Part shown: in pieces, positions 40,671-50,479 of the stretch
Layout: each line of letters opens with the position of its first letter
How positions within the stretch are numbered: the first letter of the stretch is position 1
Source: Phyllobacterium pellucidum
GTDB lineage: Bacteria; Pseudomonadota; Alphaproteobacteria; Rhizobiales; Rhizobiaceae
Reading direction: 5' to 3'
Assembly: GCF_013327855.1 (NCBI RefSeq)
Contig: NZ_JABUMX010000001.1
Span: forward strand, 1,545,165 to 1,609,164
Length of the DNA: 64,000 nucleotides
Notes under the pieces: model-generated
The model's input: the letters and a program-made list of their open reading frames with translations, nothing else
The model's database searches: none
What the model was told of the DNA's origin: nothing
Program-made: the position numbers and the translations under genes

Positions 40671-40699
40671 TTGATGAATGCTAGTCAGTGTGCATAACT
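40671..40699 (+). promoter_or_regulatory. Promoter of the sugar-acid operon
   Basis: TTGATG (40671-40676) and ATAACT (40694-40699) are separated by exactly 17 bases. The proximal operator begins 3 bases after the -10, over the likely transcription start, and the distal one lies just upstream of the -35. Confidence 0.55.
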
Positions 40700-40701
40700 T
40701 T

Positions 40702-40717
40702 ATGACAGCGCTGTCAT
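40702..40717. promoter_or_regulatory. GntR/LacI-type operator, proximal copy
   Basis: A perfect 16-bp palindrome, ATGACAGCGCTGTCAT, lies 50 bases before the DenD-like gene. Its left half (ATGACAGC) is identical to the distal copy, and the two centres are 54 bp apart. Confidence 0.85.
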
Positions 40718-40766
40718 CGTTAAGTGTTTCGGGTCTTGGGAGAGGCCCTTCGGAGGATTCTTGCCC

Positions 40767-41750
40767 ATGCACGTACTGGTCATCGGTGCAGCCGGAATGG
40801 TTGGCCGCAAATTGCTCGACAAGATCGCATCGCAGCCGGGCGCGCTTGGCAGGGACATTGAAAAGCTCATTCTCGTCGATGTCATCAAGCCTGATGCTCC
40901 AGCTTCGCTCGCAAGCATTTCGACCTCGCGTGCTGCCGACCTTTCGGAACCCGGCGTCGCCGAATCACTGATTGCGAGCCGCCCCGACCTCATCTTTCAT
41001 CTCGCTGCGATCGTTTCTGGCGAAGCCGAAGCCGATTTCGAAAAAGGCTACAAGGTAAACCTTGATGGCACCCGGCAGTTGTTCGAAGCGATCAGGCTCG
41101 AGAGCGCCAAGTCGCCCTACAAGCCACGCGTCGTCTTTGCTTCGTCCATCGCGGTTTTTGGACAGCCCTTCCCGGAAAAGATCGGCGACGAGTTCTTCAC
41201 GACACCGCTGACGAGCTATGGCACGCAGAAGGCCATTTGCGAACTTCTGCTCTCCGACTATAGCCGCCGCGGCTTCTTCGATGGCATAGGCATACGCCTG
41301 CCGACAATCTGCATCCGCCCGGGCAAGCCCAACAAGGCGGCGTCCGGCTTCTTTTCCAATATTCTACGCGAACCGCTTGTCGGCCAGGTAGCGGTATTGC
41401 CCGTGGACGAAAACGTTCGCCACTGGTTCACAAGCCCGCGTTCGGCCGTCGGGTTCTTTCTTCACGCTGCAAACCTTGATCTCGAAAAGGTCGGCGACCG
41501 GCGCAATCTTTCCATGCCTGGCCTCTCCGCCCTGGTAGGCGAGGAAATTGCGGCTCTGCAACGCGTTGCCGGGGAAAAAGCTGTAAGGTTGATCCGGCGC
41601 GAGCCGGATGCAACAATCCAGAAGATCGTTGCAGGCTGGGCCACGGATTTCGATACGAAACGGGCCACAGCATTAGGCTTCAAGGCTGAAACCGCCTTCG
41701 ATGACATCATCAAGGCGCATATCGAAGACGAACTCGGCGGGAACATTTAG
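40767..41750 (+). CDS. NAD-dependent epimerase/dehydratase family protein, D-erythronate dehydrogenase (DenD)-like
   Basis: A 327-residue extended SDR. The NAD motif is HVLVIGAAGMVGRKLLDK at the very N-terminus, followed by DLIFHLAAIVSGEAEADFEKGYKVNLDGT, a serine in FASSIAVFG, and the active-site YGTQKAICE (Tyr-x-x-x-Lys, about residues 151-155). The sequence is of the DenD type, which oxidises C2 of erythronate-like acids, but the neighbours suggest a different sugar derivative here. GGAGGATT precedes the ATG at 40767; a TTG 6 bases earlier is in frame. It is the first gene of the GntR-controlled operon, 3 bases before the SDR gene. Confidence 0.85.
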   Translation: MHVLVIGAAGMVGRKLLDKIASQPGALGRDIEKLILVDVIKPDAPASLASISTSRAADLSEPGVAESLIASRPDLIFHLAAIVSGEAEADFEKGYKVNLDGTRQLFEAIRLESAKSPYKPRVVFASSIAVFGQPFPEKIGDEFFTTPLTSYGTQKAICELLLSDYSRRGFFDGIGIRLPTICIRPGKPNKAASGFFSNILREPLVGQVAVLPVDENVRHWFTSPRSAVGFFLHAANLDLEKVGDRRNLSMPGLSALVGEEIAALQRVAGEKAVRLIRREPDATIQKIVAGWATDFDTKRATALGFKAETAFDDIIKAHIEDELGGNI

Positions 41751-41753
41751 GGC

Positions 41754-42530
41754 ATGGCTTACAATCAGGAATCCGGCAAGGGCAAGATTGCCCTCGTCAC
41801 CGGCGGTGGCACAGGTGTTGGCCGAGCAATTTCGGCAGCGCTTCTCGGTGCGGGCTATACGGTCGTCATCTCCGGGCGGCGCGAGGATGTGCTTGAGGAT
41901 ACGGCAAAGGCGCTCGCCGCCGAGACAGGCGGCAAAGTCAAGGCGATCACTGCGGATGTCAGCGACCCCCAATCGGTTTCAGGTCTCTTCGATGCGATCA
42001 AATCAGAGTTCGGACGTCTTGATCTCCTCGTCAACAATGCCGGCGTGAATGTGCCGAACATTCCGATGGAAGAACTCACTTTCGATCATTGGAACGCCAT
42101 TGTCGGGGCAAACCTGACCGGTGTGTTCCTCTGCACGCAGCAAGCCATGAAACTGATGAAGGCGCAGACGCCGCGCGGCGGACGTATCATCAACAATGGC
42201 TCGATTTCCGCGCAGACGCCCAGGCCCCATTCCGCGCCCTATACCGCAACAAAGCACGCCGTGACCGGTCTTACCAAATCGACCGCGCTCGACGGCCGTC
42301 CGTTCGACATTGCCTGCGGGCAGATCGATATCGGCAATGCCGGCACGGAAATGACGTCGAAAATGTCCAGCGGTGTCCTGCAGGCGAACGGCGAGACGGC
42401 AAGCGAGCCGACGATCCCTGCCCACCATATTGGTGACGCCGTCGTGCACATGGCGAGCCTGCCTCTGGAAGCAAACGTGCTGACAATGACGATCATGGCA
42501 ACGAAGATGCCGCTCGTCGGACGCGGCTAA
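41754..42530 (+). CDS. SDR family oxidoreductase, possible sugar 1-dehydrogenase
   Basis: A 258-residue classical [18 protein letters not shown] at residues 17-31, NNAGVNVPN near 94, the serine in [12 protein letters not shown] and the active-site YTATKHAV near residue 163. The C-terminus shows [12 protein letters not shown] rather than the common PG motif, as seen in several sugar and polyol dehydrogenases. In this operon it could oxidise the sugar at C1 before lactone opening, although no lactonase gene is present. It follows the DenD-like gene after 3 bases. Confidence 0.87.
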   Translation: MAYNQESGKGKIALVTGGGTGVGRAISAALLGAGYTVVISGRREDVLEDTAKALAAETGGKVKAITADVSDPQSVSGLFDAIKSEFGRLDLLVNNAGVNVPNIPMEELTFDHWNAIVGANLTGVFLCTQQAMKLMKAQTPRGGRIINNGSISAQTPRPHSAPYTATKHAVTGLTKSTALDGRPFDIACGQIDIGNAGTEMTSKMSSGVLQANGETASEPTIPAHHIGDAVVHMASLPLEANVLTMTIMATKMPLVGRG

Positions 42531-42594
42531 TTCGACATCGACGGCAGCGGTCGGGAGAATCGCCGCCACATGGACAGTATTTGGAGGAGAACGC

Positions 42595-43659
42595 ATGGCA
42601 TCGGTTGAATTCGCCAACGTACGAAAATCATTCGGGACGCACCCGGTCATCAAGGGCGTCGATATCGAGATTGCCGATGGCGAATTCGTTATTCTTGTCG
42701 GCCCGTCAGGCTGCGGCAAGTCCACGTTGCTGCGCATGCTGGCCGGACTTGAAAACATCTCGGCCGGCGAAATCCGCATTGGCGGCCAGGTCGTCAACGG
42801 TCTCGCGCCTAAAGAGCGCGATATCGCCATGGTATTCCAGAATTATGCGCTCTATCCGCATATGACGGTTGCCGACAACATGGCTTTCTCGCTCAAGCTC
42901 AAGGGCGCACCAAAGTCGGAGATCGACAAGCGTGTGAAGCCCGCTGCGGAAATCCTCGGCCTGTCGCATCTTCTCGAACGTTTTCCGCGGCAGCTTTCGG
43001 GCGGCCAGCGCCAGCGTGTCGCGATGGGGCGCGCCATCGTTCGCGACCCGCAGGTCTTTCTTTTCGACGAGCCCCTGTCGAACCTCGACGCGAAGCTGCG
43101 CGTTGCCATGCGGGCGGAAATCAAGGAACTGCACCAGCGCCTGAAGACCACGACAGTCTATGTGACGCACGACCAGATCGAAGCCATGACCATGGCCGAC
43201 AAGATCGTGGTCATGCACGACGGTATCGTCGAGCAGATCGGTGCGCCGCTCGAACTCTACGATCAGCCGGCTAATCTGTTTGTGGCAAGCTTCATCGGCT
43301 CGCCTGCAATGAACATGATCAAGGGCAAGCTCGATCCGAACGACAATGCCAAGTTCGTGACCGACAAGGGCATCGTCCTCCCCGTCGCGAAGGCGCCGGA
43401 GAGCGCCAAGGGACGCGCGTTGATCTATGGGCTGCGCCCCGAACACATGACCATCAGCAGTGGTGGCATCCCGGCAGAGGTCGTGGTCATCGAGCCGACC
43501 GGCTCGGAAACCCAGATGATTATGCGTATTGGCGGCGATGATATTACCGGCGTCTTTCACCAGCGCGTCAGCGCCAAGCCCGGCGAAACAATCGGGCTCT
43601 CCATCCACGCGGAAGCCACGTATCTGTTCGACGCGGAAACGGGCCAGCGCCTGGTTTGA
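42595..43659 (+). CDS. Carbohydrate ABC transporter ATP-binding protein, UgpC/MsmK type
   Basis: A 354-residue ATPase with fully canonical motifs: Walker [10 protein letters not shown] (about residues 36-44), signature [15 protein letters not shown], Walker B/D-loop [13 protein letters not shown] and H-loop [12 protein letters not shown]. The TOBE domain follows (YGLRPEHMT). GGAGGAG lies just before the ATG. It serves the importer encoded by the next three genes; here the ATPase gene comes first, unlike the other sugar operon of this window. Confidence 0.92.
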   Translation: MASVEFANVRKSFGTHPVIKGVDIEIADGEFVILVGPSGCGKSTLLRMLAGLENISAGEIRIGGQVVNGLAPKERDIAMVFQNYALYPHMTVADNMAFSLKLKGAPKSEIDKRVKPAAEILGLSHLLERFPRQLSGGQRQRVAMGRAIVRDPQVFLFDEPLSNLDAKLRVAMRAEIKELHQRLKTTTVYVTHDQIEAMTMADKIVVMHDGIVEQIGAPLELYDQPANLFVASFIGSPAMNMIKGKLDPNDNAKFVTDKGIVLPVAKAPESAKGRALIYGLRPEHMTISSGGIPAEVVVIEPTGSETQMIMRIGGDDITGVFHQRVSAKPGETIGLSIHAEATYLFDAETGQRLV

Positions 43660-43774
43660 CAAGCGGCTGCCTGCCGTTCGGGGCAGCAGGCGCCGTGCAT
43701 GATTGTCCCCGAATGCAATTTGCCGGGAACGTGGGAGCGTTCCGGGAGAGGACTTAAACCATGGAGGAGAATCA

Positions 43775-45088
43775 ATGACCATCAATAGAAGACATCTTCT
43801 TGGCGCGTCAGCAGGGCTCGTCGCGGCTGCCGGGCTCAATCGCTTCGGCCTCACCCCAGCCTTCGCCCAGTCGGCGCCGGCATACAAGCCGGAGGAAGGC
43901 GCCACGCTGCGTCTGTTGCGCTGGGTGCCGTTCGTTCCGGCCGAAGAGGCGGCCTGGCTCGCAAACACCAAGAAGTTCACCGACGCCACCGGCGTTCAGG
44001 TGCGCATCGACAAGGAAAGCTGGGAAGACGTTCGCCCGAAGGCGGCTGTCGCCGCCAATGTCGGCTCCGGTCCCGACATGGTCATGAGCTGGTTCGACGA
44101 TCCGCAGCAATATCCTGACAAGCTCGTCGACGTGACGGAGCTTGGCGAATATCTCGGCTCGGCGCATGGCGGCTGGTATCCGGGTCTTGAAGGCTATGCC
44201 AAGCGCGATGGCAAGTTCATCGCGCTGCCGCTCTGCGCCATCGGCAATGCCGTCGTTTATCGCGACAGCCACATGAAGGCTGCGGGTTTCAGCGAGTTTC
44301 CGAAAGACACGGCGGGCTTCCTCGAGCTCTGCAAGGCCCTGCATGCCAAGGGAACGCCCGCCGGCTTCCCGCACGGCAAGGCTGTCGGCGACGGCAACAA
44401 CTACGCTCACTGGCTGCTGTGGAGCCATGGCGGCAAGATGGTCGACGAGAGCGGCAAGGTTGTCATCAACAGCCCCGAGACGCTTGCATCGGTCAAGTAC
44501 GCGCAGGAGCTATACAAGACCTTCATTCCGGGCACCGAAAGCTGGCAGGACGTCAACAACAACCGTGCATTCCTTGCCGGCCAGGTATCGCTGACCGCCA
44601 ACGGCGTTTCGGTGTATTATGCCGCGATCAAGGATCCGGCCATGAAGGCGATTGCCGACGACATGCGCTCGGTCAACCTGCCGATCGGTCCGGTCGGACA
44701 GTCGGTCGAGTTGCACCAGACTTCGACGATCTCGATCTTCAAGCACACCAAATATCCGGAAGCAGCAAAAGCCTATCTGCAGTTCATGTATCAGGCCGAC
44801 AACATGAACGCCTGGATCACGGGGGCCAGTGCCTATTGCTGCCAGCCGCTGAAGGAATTTGCAGCAAATCCGGTTTGGACATCGAACCCGATCCATGCCG
44901 CCTATGCCAAGGCATCCGAGACGCTGCGGCCGAACGGCTATGCCGGTCCGCTCGGAACCGCTTCGGCCGGCGTGATGGCCGACTACGTGCTCGTCGACAT
45001 GTATGCGACGGCCGTTACCGGCCAGATGTCACCGGAAGACGCCATCGCCCAGGCGGAAAAGCGCGCCAACCGCTACTACACGCTTTAG
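43775..45088 (+). CDS. Tat-exported sugar-binding protein of an ABC importer, family 1
   Basis: A 437-residue solute-binding protein. The start at 43775 is fixed by GGAGGAG 6 bases upstream; the N-terminus NRRHLLGASAGLVAAAG is a twin-arginine signal with cleavage near AFAQS. The mature part has LRLLRWVPFVPAEEAAW, NVGSGPDMVMSWFDDP and FLAGQVSLTANGVSVYYAA. Tat export of a sugar-binding protein is less common than Sec export. The ligand is unknown; the enzymes of the operon suggest a pentose, deoxy sugar or aldonic acid. Confidence 0.9.
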   Translation: MTINRRHLLGASAGLVAAAGLNRFGLTPAFAQSAPAYKPEEGATLRLLRWVPFVPAEEAAWLANTKKFTDATGVQVRIDKESWEDVRPKAAVAANVGSGPDMVMSWFDDPQQYPDKLVDVTELGEYLGSAHGGWYPGLEGYAKRDGKFIALPLCAIGNAVVYRDSHMKAAGFSEFPKDTAGFLELCKALHAKGTPAGFPHGKAVGDGNNYAHWLLWSHGGKMVDESGKVVINSPETLASVKYAQELYKTFIPGTESWQDVNNNRAFLAGQVSLTANGVSVYYAAIKDPAMKAIADDMRSVNLPIGPVGQSVELHQTSTISIFKHTKYPEAAKAYLQFMYQADNMNAWITGASAYCCQPLKEFAANPVWTSNPIHAAYAKASETLRPNGYAGPLGTASAGVMADYVLVDMYATAVTGQMSPEDAIAQAEKRANRYYTL

Positions 45089-45161
45089 GCATGCGAACGA
45101 TCTTCCGCCGCCAGCGCGCCGGAAGATCCTCCAGCGCTGACGAGGAAACCGGAGACTTCCG

Positions 45162-46094
45162 ATGACAATGACGCAAACCGCAAAGCAGGAATCCGCCTTC
45201 CGCTCCTTCGCGCGCAGCAATACCGCCATCGGCGCACTGTTCATGCTGCCTGCAGCGGTCTTTCTCCTGTGCTTTCTGACCTATCCGCTCGGCCTCGGGG
45301 TCTGGCTCGGCTTCACCGATGCGAAGATCGGGCGCGACGGCGTCTTCATCGGCCTCGAAAACTACGAGGCGCTGGCGGGCGACTCGGTGTTCTGGATGGC
45401 CGTCAGCAACACCGTCTTCTACACGCTCTTCGCCTCGATCCTGAAATTCATCCTTGGCCTGTGGCTCGCGCTCATTCTCAACGAGAACCTGCCGTTCAAG
45501 TCGTTCTTCCGGGCGATCATCCTTCTGCCCTGGGTCGTGCCGACCGTCCTTTCCGCCCTCGCCTTCTGGTGGATCTATGATGCGCAGTTCTCGATCATCT
45601 CCTGGTCGCTCATACAGCTCGGCTGGATCGACACCCCGATCAACTTCCTCGGCGAACCCAACAATGCGCGCGCTTCCGTGATCGCCGCCAATGTCTGGCG
45701 CGGCATTCCCTTCGTCGCCATCTCGCTGCTTGCCGGCTTGCAGACGATCCCGCAGTCGCTGCATGAGGCGGCTTCGCTCGATGGGGCAACACCGTGGCAG
45801 CGTTTCCGCTTCATCACACTGCCCATGCTGACGCCGATCATCGCGGTGGTGATGACCTTCTCGGTACTCTTTACCTTCACCGATTTTCAGCTGATCTACG
45901 TTCTGACCAAGGGCGGCCCGGTCAATGCCACGCACCTCATGGCAACGCTGTCGTTCCAGCGCGGCATCCCCGGCGGCCAGCTCGGCGAGGGAGCCGCGAT
46001 TGCGGTTGCCATGATCCCGTTCCTGCTTGCTTCGATCCTGTTCAGCTTCTTCGGCCTGCAGCGCCGCAAGTGGCAACAGGGCGGACAGGATTGA
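45162..46094 (+). CDS. Sugar ABC transporter permease, MalF type
   Basis: A 310-residue permease with about six helices starting at AIGALFMLPAAVFLLCFLTYPL. The EAA loop is QTIPQSLHEAASLDGATPWQRFRFI at about residues 190-214, and LTKGGPVNATHLMATLSF follows. It pairs with the permease encoded 22 bases downstream. The 73-base gap from the binding-protein gene holds no clear hairpin with a T-run. Confidence 0.92.
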   Translation: MTMTQTAKQESAFRSFARSNTAIGALFMLPAAVFLLCFLTYPLGLGVWLGFTDAKIGRDGVFIGLENYEALAGDSVFWMAVSNTVFYTLFASILKFILGLWLALILNENLPFKSFFRAIILLPWVVPTVLSALAFWWIYDAQFSIISWSLIQLGWIDTPINFLGEPNNARASVIAANVWRGIPFVAISLLAGLQTIPQSLHEAASLDGATPWQRFRFITLPMLTPIIAVVMTFSVLFTFTDFQLIYVLTKGGPVNATHLMATLSFQRGIPGGQLGEGAAIAVAMIPFLLASILFSFFGLQRRKWQQGGQD

Positions 46095-46116
46095 GCGGAA
46101 CAAGGAGGACAGCATC

Positions 46117-47016
46117 ATGAGCATTACCGAACAGAGCAACGCCCAACCGCTTACCGACGATGCGCAGGGCATGAGCTATCTCAATCGCCTGCCGCGACGC
46201 ATTGTGGTGCTGTACCTGCCGCTTGCGGTCTTCGTCTTCGTGCTGCTTTTTCCGTTCTACTGGATGGCGATCACCGCGGTGAAGCCGAATTCGCAGCTGA
46301 CCGACTACAGCAATTTCAGCCCGTTCTGGGTGGTCGGCCCGACGCTCGACCACATCAAGTACCTTTTGTTCGAGACCTCCTATCCAGGCTGGCTGTGGAA
46401 CACGGTGGTGATTTCTGTATGCGCAACCTTCCTTTCACTCGCCGCTTCGGTCTTTGCAGCCTATGCCATCGAACGCATCCGGTTTTCGGGGTCGCGCTCG
46501 GTCGGCCTGATGATCTTCCTCGCCTACCTGGTTCCGCCTTCGATCCTCTTCATTCCCCTTGCCGTTATCGTCTTCAAGTTCGGCATCTACGACACGCGCT
46601 GGGCCTTGATCTTCACCTATCCGACGTTCCTCATTCCTTTCTGCACCTGGCTGCTCATGGGCTATTTCCGCTCCATACCCTTCGAGCTCGAAGAGAGTGC
46701 GCTCGTCGATGGCGCGTCCCGCTGGCAGATCCTCGTCAGGGTCATATTGCCGCTGGCGGTGCCGGGAATGATCTCGGCGGGCATTTTTGCCTTCACATTG
46801 TCGTGGAATGAGTTCATCTATGCACTCACCTTCATCCAATCCTCGGAAAACAAGACTGTCCCAGTCGGTGTCCTGACGGAGCTGGTTCGAGGCGATGTCT
46901 TCGAGTGGGGATCACTGATGGCGGGCGCCCTTTTCGGGTCGCTGCCCGTCGTCATTCTCTACTCGTTCTTCGTTGACTATTACGTTTCCTCCATGACCGG
47001 CGCGGTCAAGGAGTAA
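46117..47016 (+). CDS. Sugar ABC transporter permease, MalG type
   Basis: A 299-residue permease. A short cytoplasmic N-terminus leads into IVVLYLPLAVFVFVLLFPFYW; the MalG-type ITAVKPNSQL and the EAA motif RSIPFELEESALVDGASRWQILVRV are present. GGAGGAC 6 bases before the ATG at 46117 decides the start; the longer frame overlaps the upstream gene by 68 bases. It ends 21 bases before the dehydratase gene. Confidence 0.92.
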   Translation: MSITEQSNAQPLTDDAQGMSYLNRLPRRIVVLYLPLAVFVFVLLFPFYWMAITAVKPNSQLTDYSNFSPFWVVGPTLDHIKYLLFETSYPGWLWNTVVISVCATFLSLAASVFAAYAIERIRFSGSRSVGLMIFLAYLVPPSILFIPLAVIVFKFGIYDTRWALIFTYPTFLIPFCTWLLMGYFRSIPFELEESALVDGASRWQILVRVILPLAVPGMISAGIFAFTLSWNEFIYALTFIQSSENKTVPVGVLTELVRGDVFEWGSLMAGALFGSLPVVILYSFFVDYYVSSMTGAVKE

Positions 47017-47037
47017 CTCACCAGGAGTTCTTTCAAA

Positions 47038-48840
47038 ATGACGACGTCCAGCACCCCGAAAAAGCTCCGTTCGCAGGAATGGTGGGATAATCCCGACAAT
47101 CCGGGGATGACCGCGCTCTATCTCGAACGCTATTTGAACTATGGCCTGACCCGCGAGGAACTGCAGTCGGGCAAGCCGATCATCGGCATTGCCCAGACTG
47201 GCTCCGATCTTTCGCCCTGTAACCGCCACCATATCGAACTCGCCAAGCGCGTGCGCGACGGCATCATTGCGGCCGGCGGCATTCCCTTCGAATTTCCGGT
47301 GCATCCGATTCAGGAGACCGGCAAGCGTCCGGGCGCTGCGCTCGACCGCAACCTCGCCTATCTCGGCCTCGTCGAAGTGCTTTTCGGCTACCCGCTCGAT
47401 GGCGTCGTCCTTACCATCGGCTGCGACAAGACCACGCCCGCCATGCTGATGGGCGCCGCAACGGTCAACATTCCTGCGATTGCGCTGTCCGTTGGCCCCA
47501 TGCTCAACGGCTGGCATCGCGGCGAGCGCACAGGCTCTGGAACCATCGTCTGGAAATCGCGCGAGAAGCTCGCCGAAGGCGAAATCGACTACAACGAGTT
47601 CATGGATATCGTCGCCTCGTCGGCGCCATCCGTTGGTTATTGCAATACGATGGGCACGGCGACCACGATGAACTCGCTCGCCGAGGCGCTCGGTATGGAA
47701 TTGCCCGGCTGTGCGGCAATTCCCGCGCCATATCGCGAGCGCGGCCAGATCTCCTACGATACCGGCAAACGCATCGTTGAAATGGTGCGCGAGGACCTGA
47801 AGCCCTCCGATATCATGACGCGTCAGGCTTTCGAGAATGCCATCGTCATCAACTCGGCCATCGGCGGTTCCACCAATGCCCCGATCCACTTGAACGCAAT
47901 TGCCCGCCACCTCGACGTTCCGCTCGACAATGACGACTGGCAGACACTCGGCCACGACGTTCCGCTGCTCGTCAACCTGCAGCCAGCCGGTGAATATCTC
48001 GGCGAGGACTACCACAGGGCGGGGGGCGTCCCGGCAGTCGTCGCCGAGCTGATGAAGGCGGGCAAGCTGCCGCATCCCGGCGCGCTGACCGTCAACGGCA
48101 AGAGCATCGGCAGCAATTGCGAGAATGCCGAGAACCTGAATACCGAGGTGATCAAGCCGTTCGAAGCGCCGCTCAAGAAGAAGGCCGGGTTCATTAATCT
48201 CAAGGGCAATCTCTTCGACAGCGCCATCATGAAGACCAGTGTGATCTCGGAAGAATTTCGTGAGCGCTATCTATCCAATCCGGATGATCCGGAAGCTTTC
48301 GAAGGCATCGCCGAGGTATTCGAAGGTCCCGAGGACTATCACCATCGCATCGACGATCCGAAGCTCGCGCTCAACGAGCACAGCATCCTGATCATGCGCG
48401 GTACCGGGCCTATCGGCTATCCGGGAGCGGCTGAAGTCGTGAACATGCAGCCACCGGCCTATCTGTTGAAAAAGGGAATTCACGCGCTCCCGTGTCTTGG
48501 CGATGGCCGCCAGTCCGGAACGTCCGGCTCGCCATCCATCCTCAATGCTTCCCCGGAAGCCGCGGTCAATGGCGGGCTCGCACTGGTACGCTCCGGCGAT
48601 CATCTACGTATCGATCTCCTCAAGGGCACGGCCGATATCCTTATCGACGACGAGGAACTGCAGAAGCGCAAGGACGACCTGAAGGCGGCCGGCGGATACA
48701 AATATCCGGCGAGCCAGACGCCCTGGCAGGAAATCCAGCGCGGCATGGTCGGTCAGCTCGATGAAGGCATGGTGCTGAAGCCCGCGGTCAATTACCAGCG
48801 CATTGCCCAGACGAAGGGGTTGCCGCGCGACAACCACTGA
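47038..48840 (+). CDS. IlvD/Edd family sugar-acid dehydratase (xylonate/arabinonate dehydratase, XylD-like)
   Basis: A 600-residue Fe-S dehydratase very similar in wording to Caulobacter XylD and arabinonate dehydratases: [23 protein letters not shown] near the N-terminus, then [29 protein letters not shown] and [14 protein letters not shown], which supply three cysteines for the cluster, and [18 protein letters not shown] near the C-terminus. It removes water from an aldonic acid to give a 2-keto-3-deoxy acid. It is not the biosynthetic IlvD; that gene is at 59789. With the SDR and FAH-family genes after it the cluster matches a pathway that oxidises and then hydrolyses the keto-deoxy acid. 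Confidence 0.9.
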   Translation: MTTSSTPKKLRSQEWWDNPDNPGMTALYLERYLNYGLTREELQSGKPIIGIAQTGSDLSPCNRHHIELAKRVRDGIIAAGGIPFEFPVHPIQETGKRPGAALDRNLAYLGLVEVLFGYPLDGVVLTIGCDKTTPAMLMGAATVNIPAIALSVGPMLNGWHRGERTGSGTIVWKSREKLAEGEIDYNEFMDIVASSAPSVGYCNTMGTATTMNSLAEALGMELPGCAAIPAPYRERGQISYDTGKRIVEMVREDLKPSDIMTRQAFENAIVINSAIGGSTNAPIHLNAIARHLDVPLDNDDWQTLGHDVPLLVNLQPAGEYLGEDYHRAGGVPAVVAELMKAGKLPHPGALTVNGKSIGSNCENAENLNTEVIKPFEAPLKKKAGFINLKGNLFDSAIMKTSVISEEFRERYLSNPDDPEAFEGIAEVFEGPEDYHHRIDDPKLALNEHSILIMRGTGPIGYPGAAEVVNMQPPAYLLKKGIHALPCLGDGRQSGTSGSPSILNASPEAAVNGGLALVRSGDHLRIDLLKGTADILIDDEELQKRKDDLKAAGGYKYPASQTPWQEIQRGMVGQLDEGMVLKPAVNYQRIAQTKGLPRDNH

Positions 48841-48858
48841 GCGTCCAGGGAGGACACC

Positions 48859-49611
48859 ATGGCGAATGCAATAAGGCGCTATGAAGGGCGGCATGCGGTC
48901 ATTACCGGCGGAGCTTCGGGCATAGGCTTGACCACGGCCGCGCGCATTGTCTCGGAGGGCGGCACGGTCAGCCTGTGGGATGTCGACGCCGGCAAGATAG
49001 AAGAAGCCCGGGCGGCGCTCGGCGATGGCGCCCACGGTATCAGGGTGGACGTCTCGGCTCCAGACGAAGTGGCAGCGGCTGCAAAGTCGACGGCAGAGAA
49101 GTTCGGCAAGATTGACGTGTTGATCTGCTCTGCCGGCATTACCGGTCCCAATGCCAAGGTCGCCGATTACCCGATCGACGCATGGAAGCGTGTCTTCGAC
49201 ATCAACGTCAACGGGCTCTTCTATTGCAACCGCTTCGTCGTTCCGATCATGCAGAAGAACGGCTATGGTCGCATCGTCAATGTCGCCTCGATCGCCGGCA
49301 AGGAGGGCAATCCCAATGCCTCCGCCTACAGCGCTTCCAAGGCGGCTGTGATTGGTCTCACCAAATCGCTTGGCAAGGAATTGGTCCAGGATGGCATTAC
49401 GGTCAATGCGATCACGCCAGCGACGGTCGACACGCCAATCCTCCAGCAGCTGCAACCGAGTTTCATCGACTATATGCTTTCGAAGATCCCGATGCAGCGT
49501 TTTGGCAAGGTCGATGAACTTGCCTCGCTGATCACATGGATCGCCAGCGAGGAATGCTCATTCACCACGGGCGCCGTATTCGATATTTCGGGTGGCCGCG
49601 CCACCTATTGA
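48859..49611 (+). CDS. SDR family oxidoreductase, probable 2-keto-3-deoxy-acid 4-dehydrogenase
   Basis: A 250-residue SDR with TGGASGIGLTTAARI (about residues 14-28), SAGITGPNAKV in place of the usual NNAG, the serine in NVASIAGKEGNPNASA and active-site YSASKAAVIG. Similar SDRs beside FAH-type hydrolases oxidise C4 of 2-keto-3-deoxy-rhamnonate, -fuconate or -pentonate to the 2,4-diketo acid. GGGAGGACACC precedes the ATG, and it ends 28 bases before the hydrolase gene. The role rests on context and family, not on a diagnostic residue. Confidence 0.87.
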   Translation: MANAIRRYEGRHAVITGGASGIGLTTAARIVSEGGTVSLWDVDAGKIEEARAALGDGAHGIRVDVSAPDEVAAAAKSTAEKFGKIDVLICSAGITGPNAKVADYPIDAWKRVFDINVNGLFYCNRFVVPIMQKNGYGRIVNVASIAGKEGNPNASAYSASKAAVIGLTKSLGKELVQDGITVNAITPATVDTPILQQLQPSFIDYMLSKIPMQRFGKVDELASLITWIASEECSFTTGAVFDISGGRATY

Positions 49612-49639
49612 CGCCCCCCAGTCAGGAAAAGGTAAAACC

Positions 49640-50479
49640 ATGAAACTCTTGCGCTATGGTCCTGCGGGCCAGGAAAAGCCGGGCCTTGTCGACAAGGACG
49701 GCAACGTCCGCGATCTTTCTGCCCACGTGAAGGATATCGCCGGCGATGCCATATCGCCTGAAGGCTTGAAGAAGCTTGCCGCAATTGATCCGGCGTCGCT
49801 GCCGTTGGTCGAGGCCGACCGCTACGGCCCTTGTGTGGCGGGGACGGGCAAATTCATCTGCATCGGTCTCAACTATTCCGATCACGCTGCCGAGACCGGC
49901 GCCAAGGTGCCGCCCGAACCGATCATCTTCATGAAGGCGACGTCGGCGATCGTCGGTCCGAACGACGATGTCGAGATTCCGCGCGGCTCGGAAAAGACCG
50001 ACTGGGAGGTCGAGCTTGGCGTCGTCATCGGCAAGCACGCAAAATATGTGAGTGAGGTTGAGGCTCTCGATTACGTTGCAGGCTACTGCCTGATCAACGA
50101 CGTGTCCGAGCGGGCATTCCAGGCCGAGCGTCAGGGCCAGTGGACGAAGGGCAAGAGCTGCGACACGTTCGGTCCGACGGGTCCCTGGCTCGTCACCAAG
50201 GACGAAGTCGCCGATCCGCAGAACCTCAAGATGTGGCTCGATGTCAACGGCCACCGCTACCAGGACGGTTCCTCGGCGACGATGGTATACGGCGTCAAAT
50301 ACCTCGTCTCGTACCTGTCGCAGTTCATGAGCCTGCATCCGGGCGACATCATTTCGACCGGCACGCCGCCCGGCGTCGGTCTCGGCCAGAAGCCGAACGT
50401 GTTTCTCAAGGCCGGAGACGTGATTGCGCTCGGGATCGAAGGCCTCGGCGAACAGCGCCAGAAGGTCGTCCAGGGTTAG
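49640..50479 (+). CDS. Fumarylacetoacetate hydrolase family protein, probable 2,4-diketo-3-deoxy-acid hydrolase
   Basis: A 279-residue FAH-fold metal hydrolase. The core has FICIGLNYSDHAAETG, FMKATSAIVGPND, and the metal-binding acidic residues in DWEVELGVVIGK and YCLINDVSERAFQ; GDIISTGTPPGVGLGQ closes the active site. Family members split C-C bonds of acylpyruvates; in the rhamnose/fucose and pentose routes the products are pyruvate plus lactate or glycolate. I chose ATG 49640 (AAAAGGTAAAACC upstream) over the longer frame that overlaps the SDR gene. It is the last gene of the operon. Confidence 0.88.
   Translation: MKLLRYGPAGQEKPGLVDKDGNVRDLSAHVKDIAGDAISPEGLKKLAAIDPASLPLVEADRYGPCVAGTGKFICIGLNYSDHAAETGAKVPPEPIIFMKATSAIVGPNDDVEIPRGSEKTDWEVELGVVIGKHAKYVSEVEALDYVAGYCLINDVSERAFQAERQGQWTKGKSCDTFGPTGPWLVTKDEVADPQNLKMWLDVNGHRYQDGSSATMVYGVKYLVSYLSQFMSLHPGDIISTGTPPGVGLGQKPNVFLKAGDVIALGIEGLGEQRQKVVQG

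Noticed and set aside
47038..48840. A second copy of ilvD
   Set aside because: The N-terminal wording and cysteine contexts match sugar-acid dehydratases (XylD type), and the neighbours are sugar transport and FAH genes; the real ilvD is at 59789.
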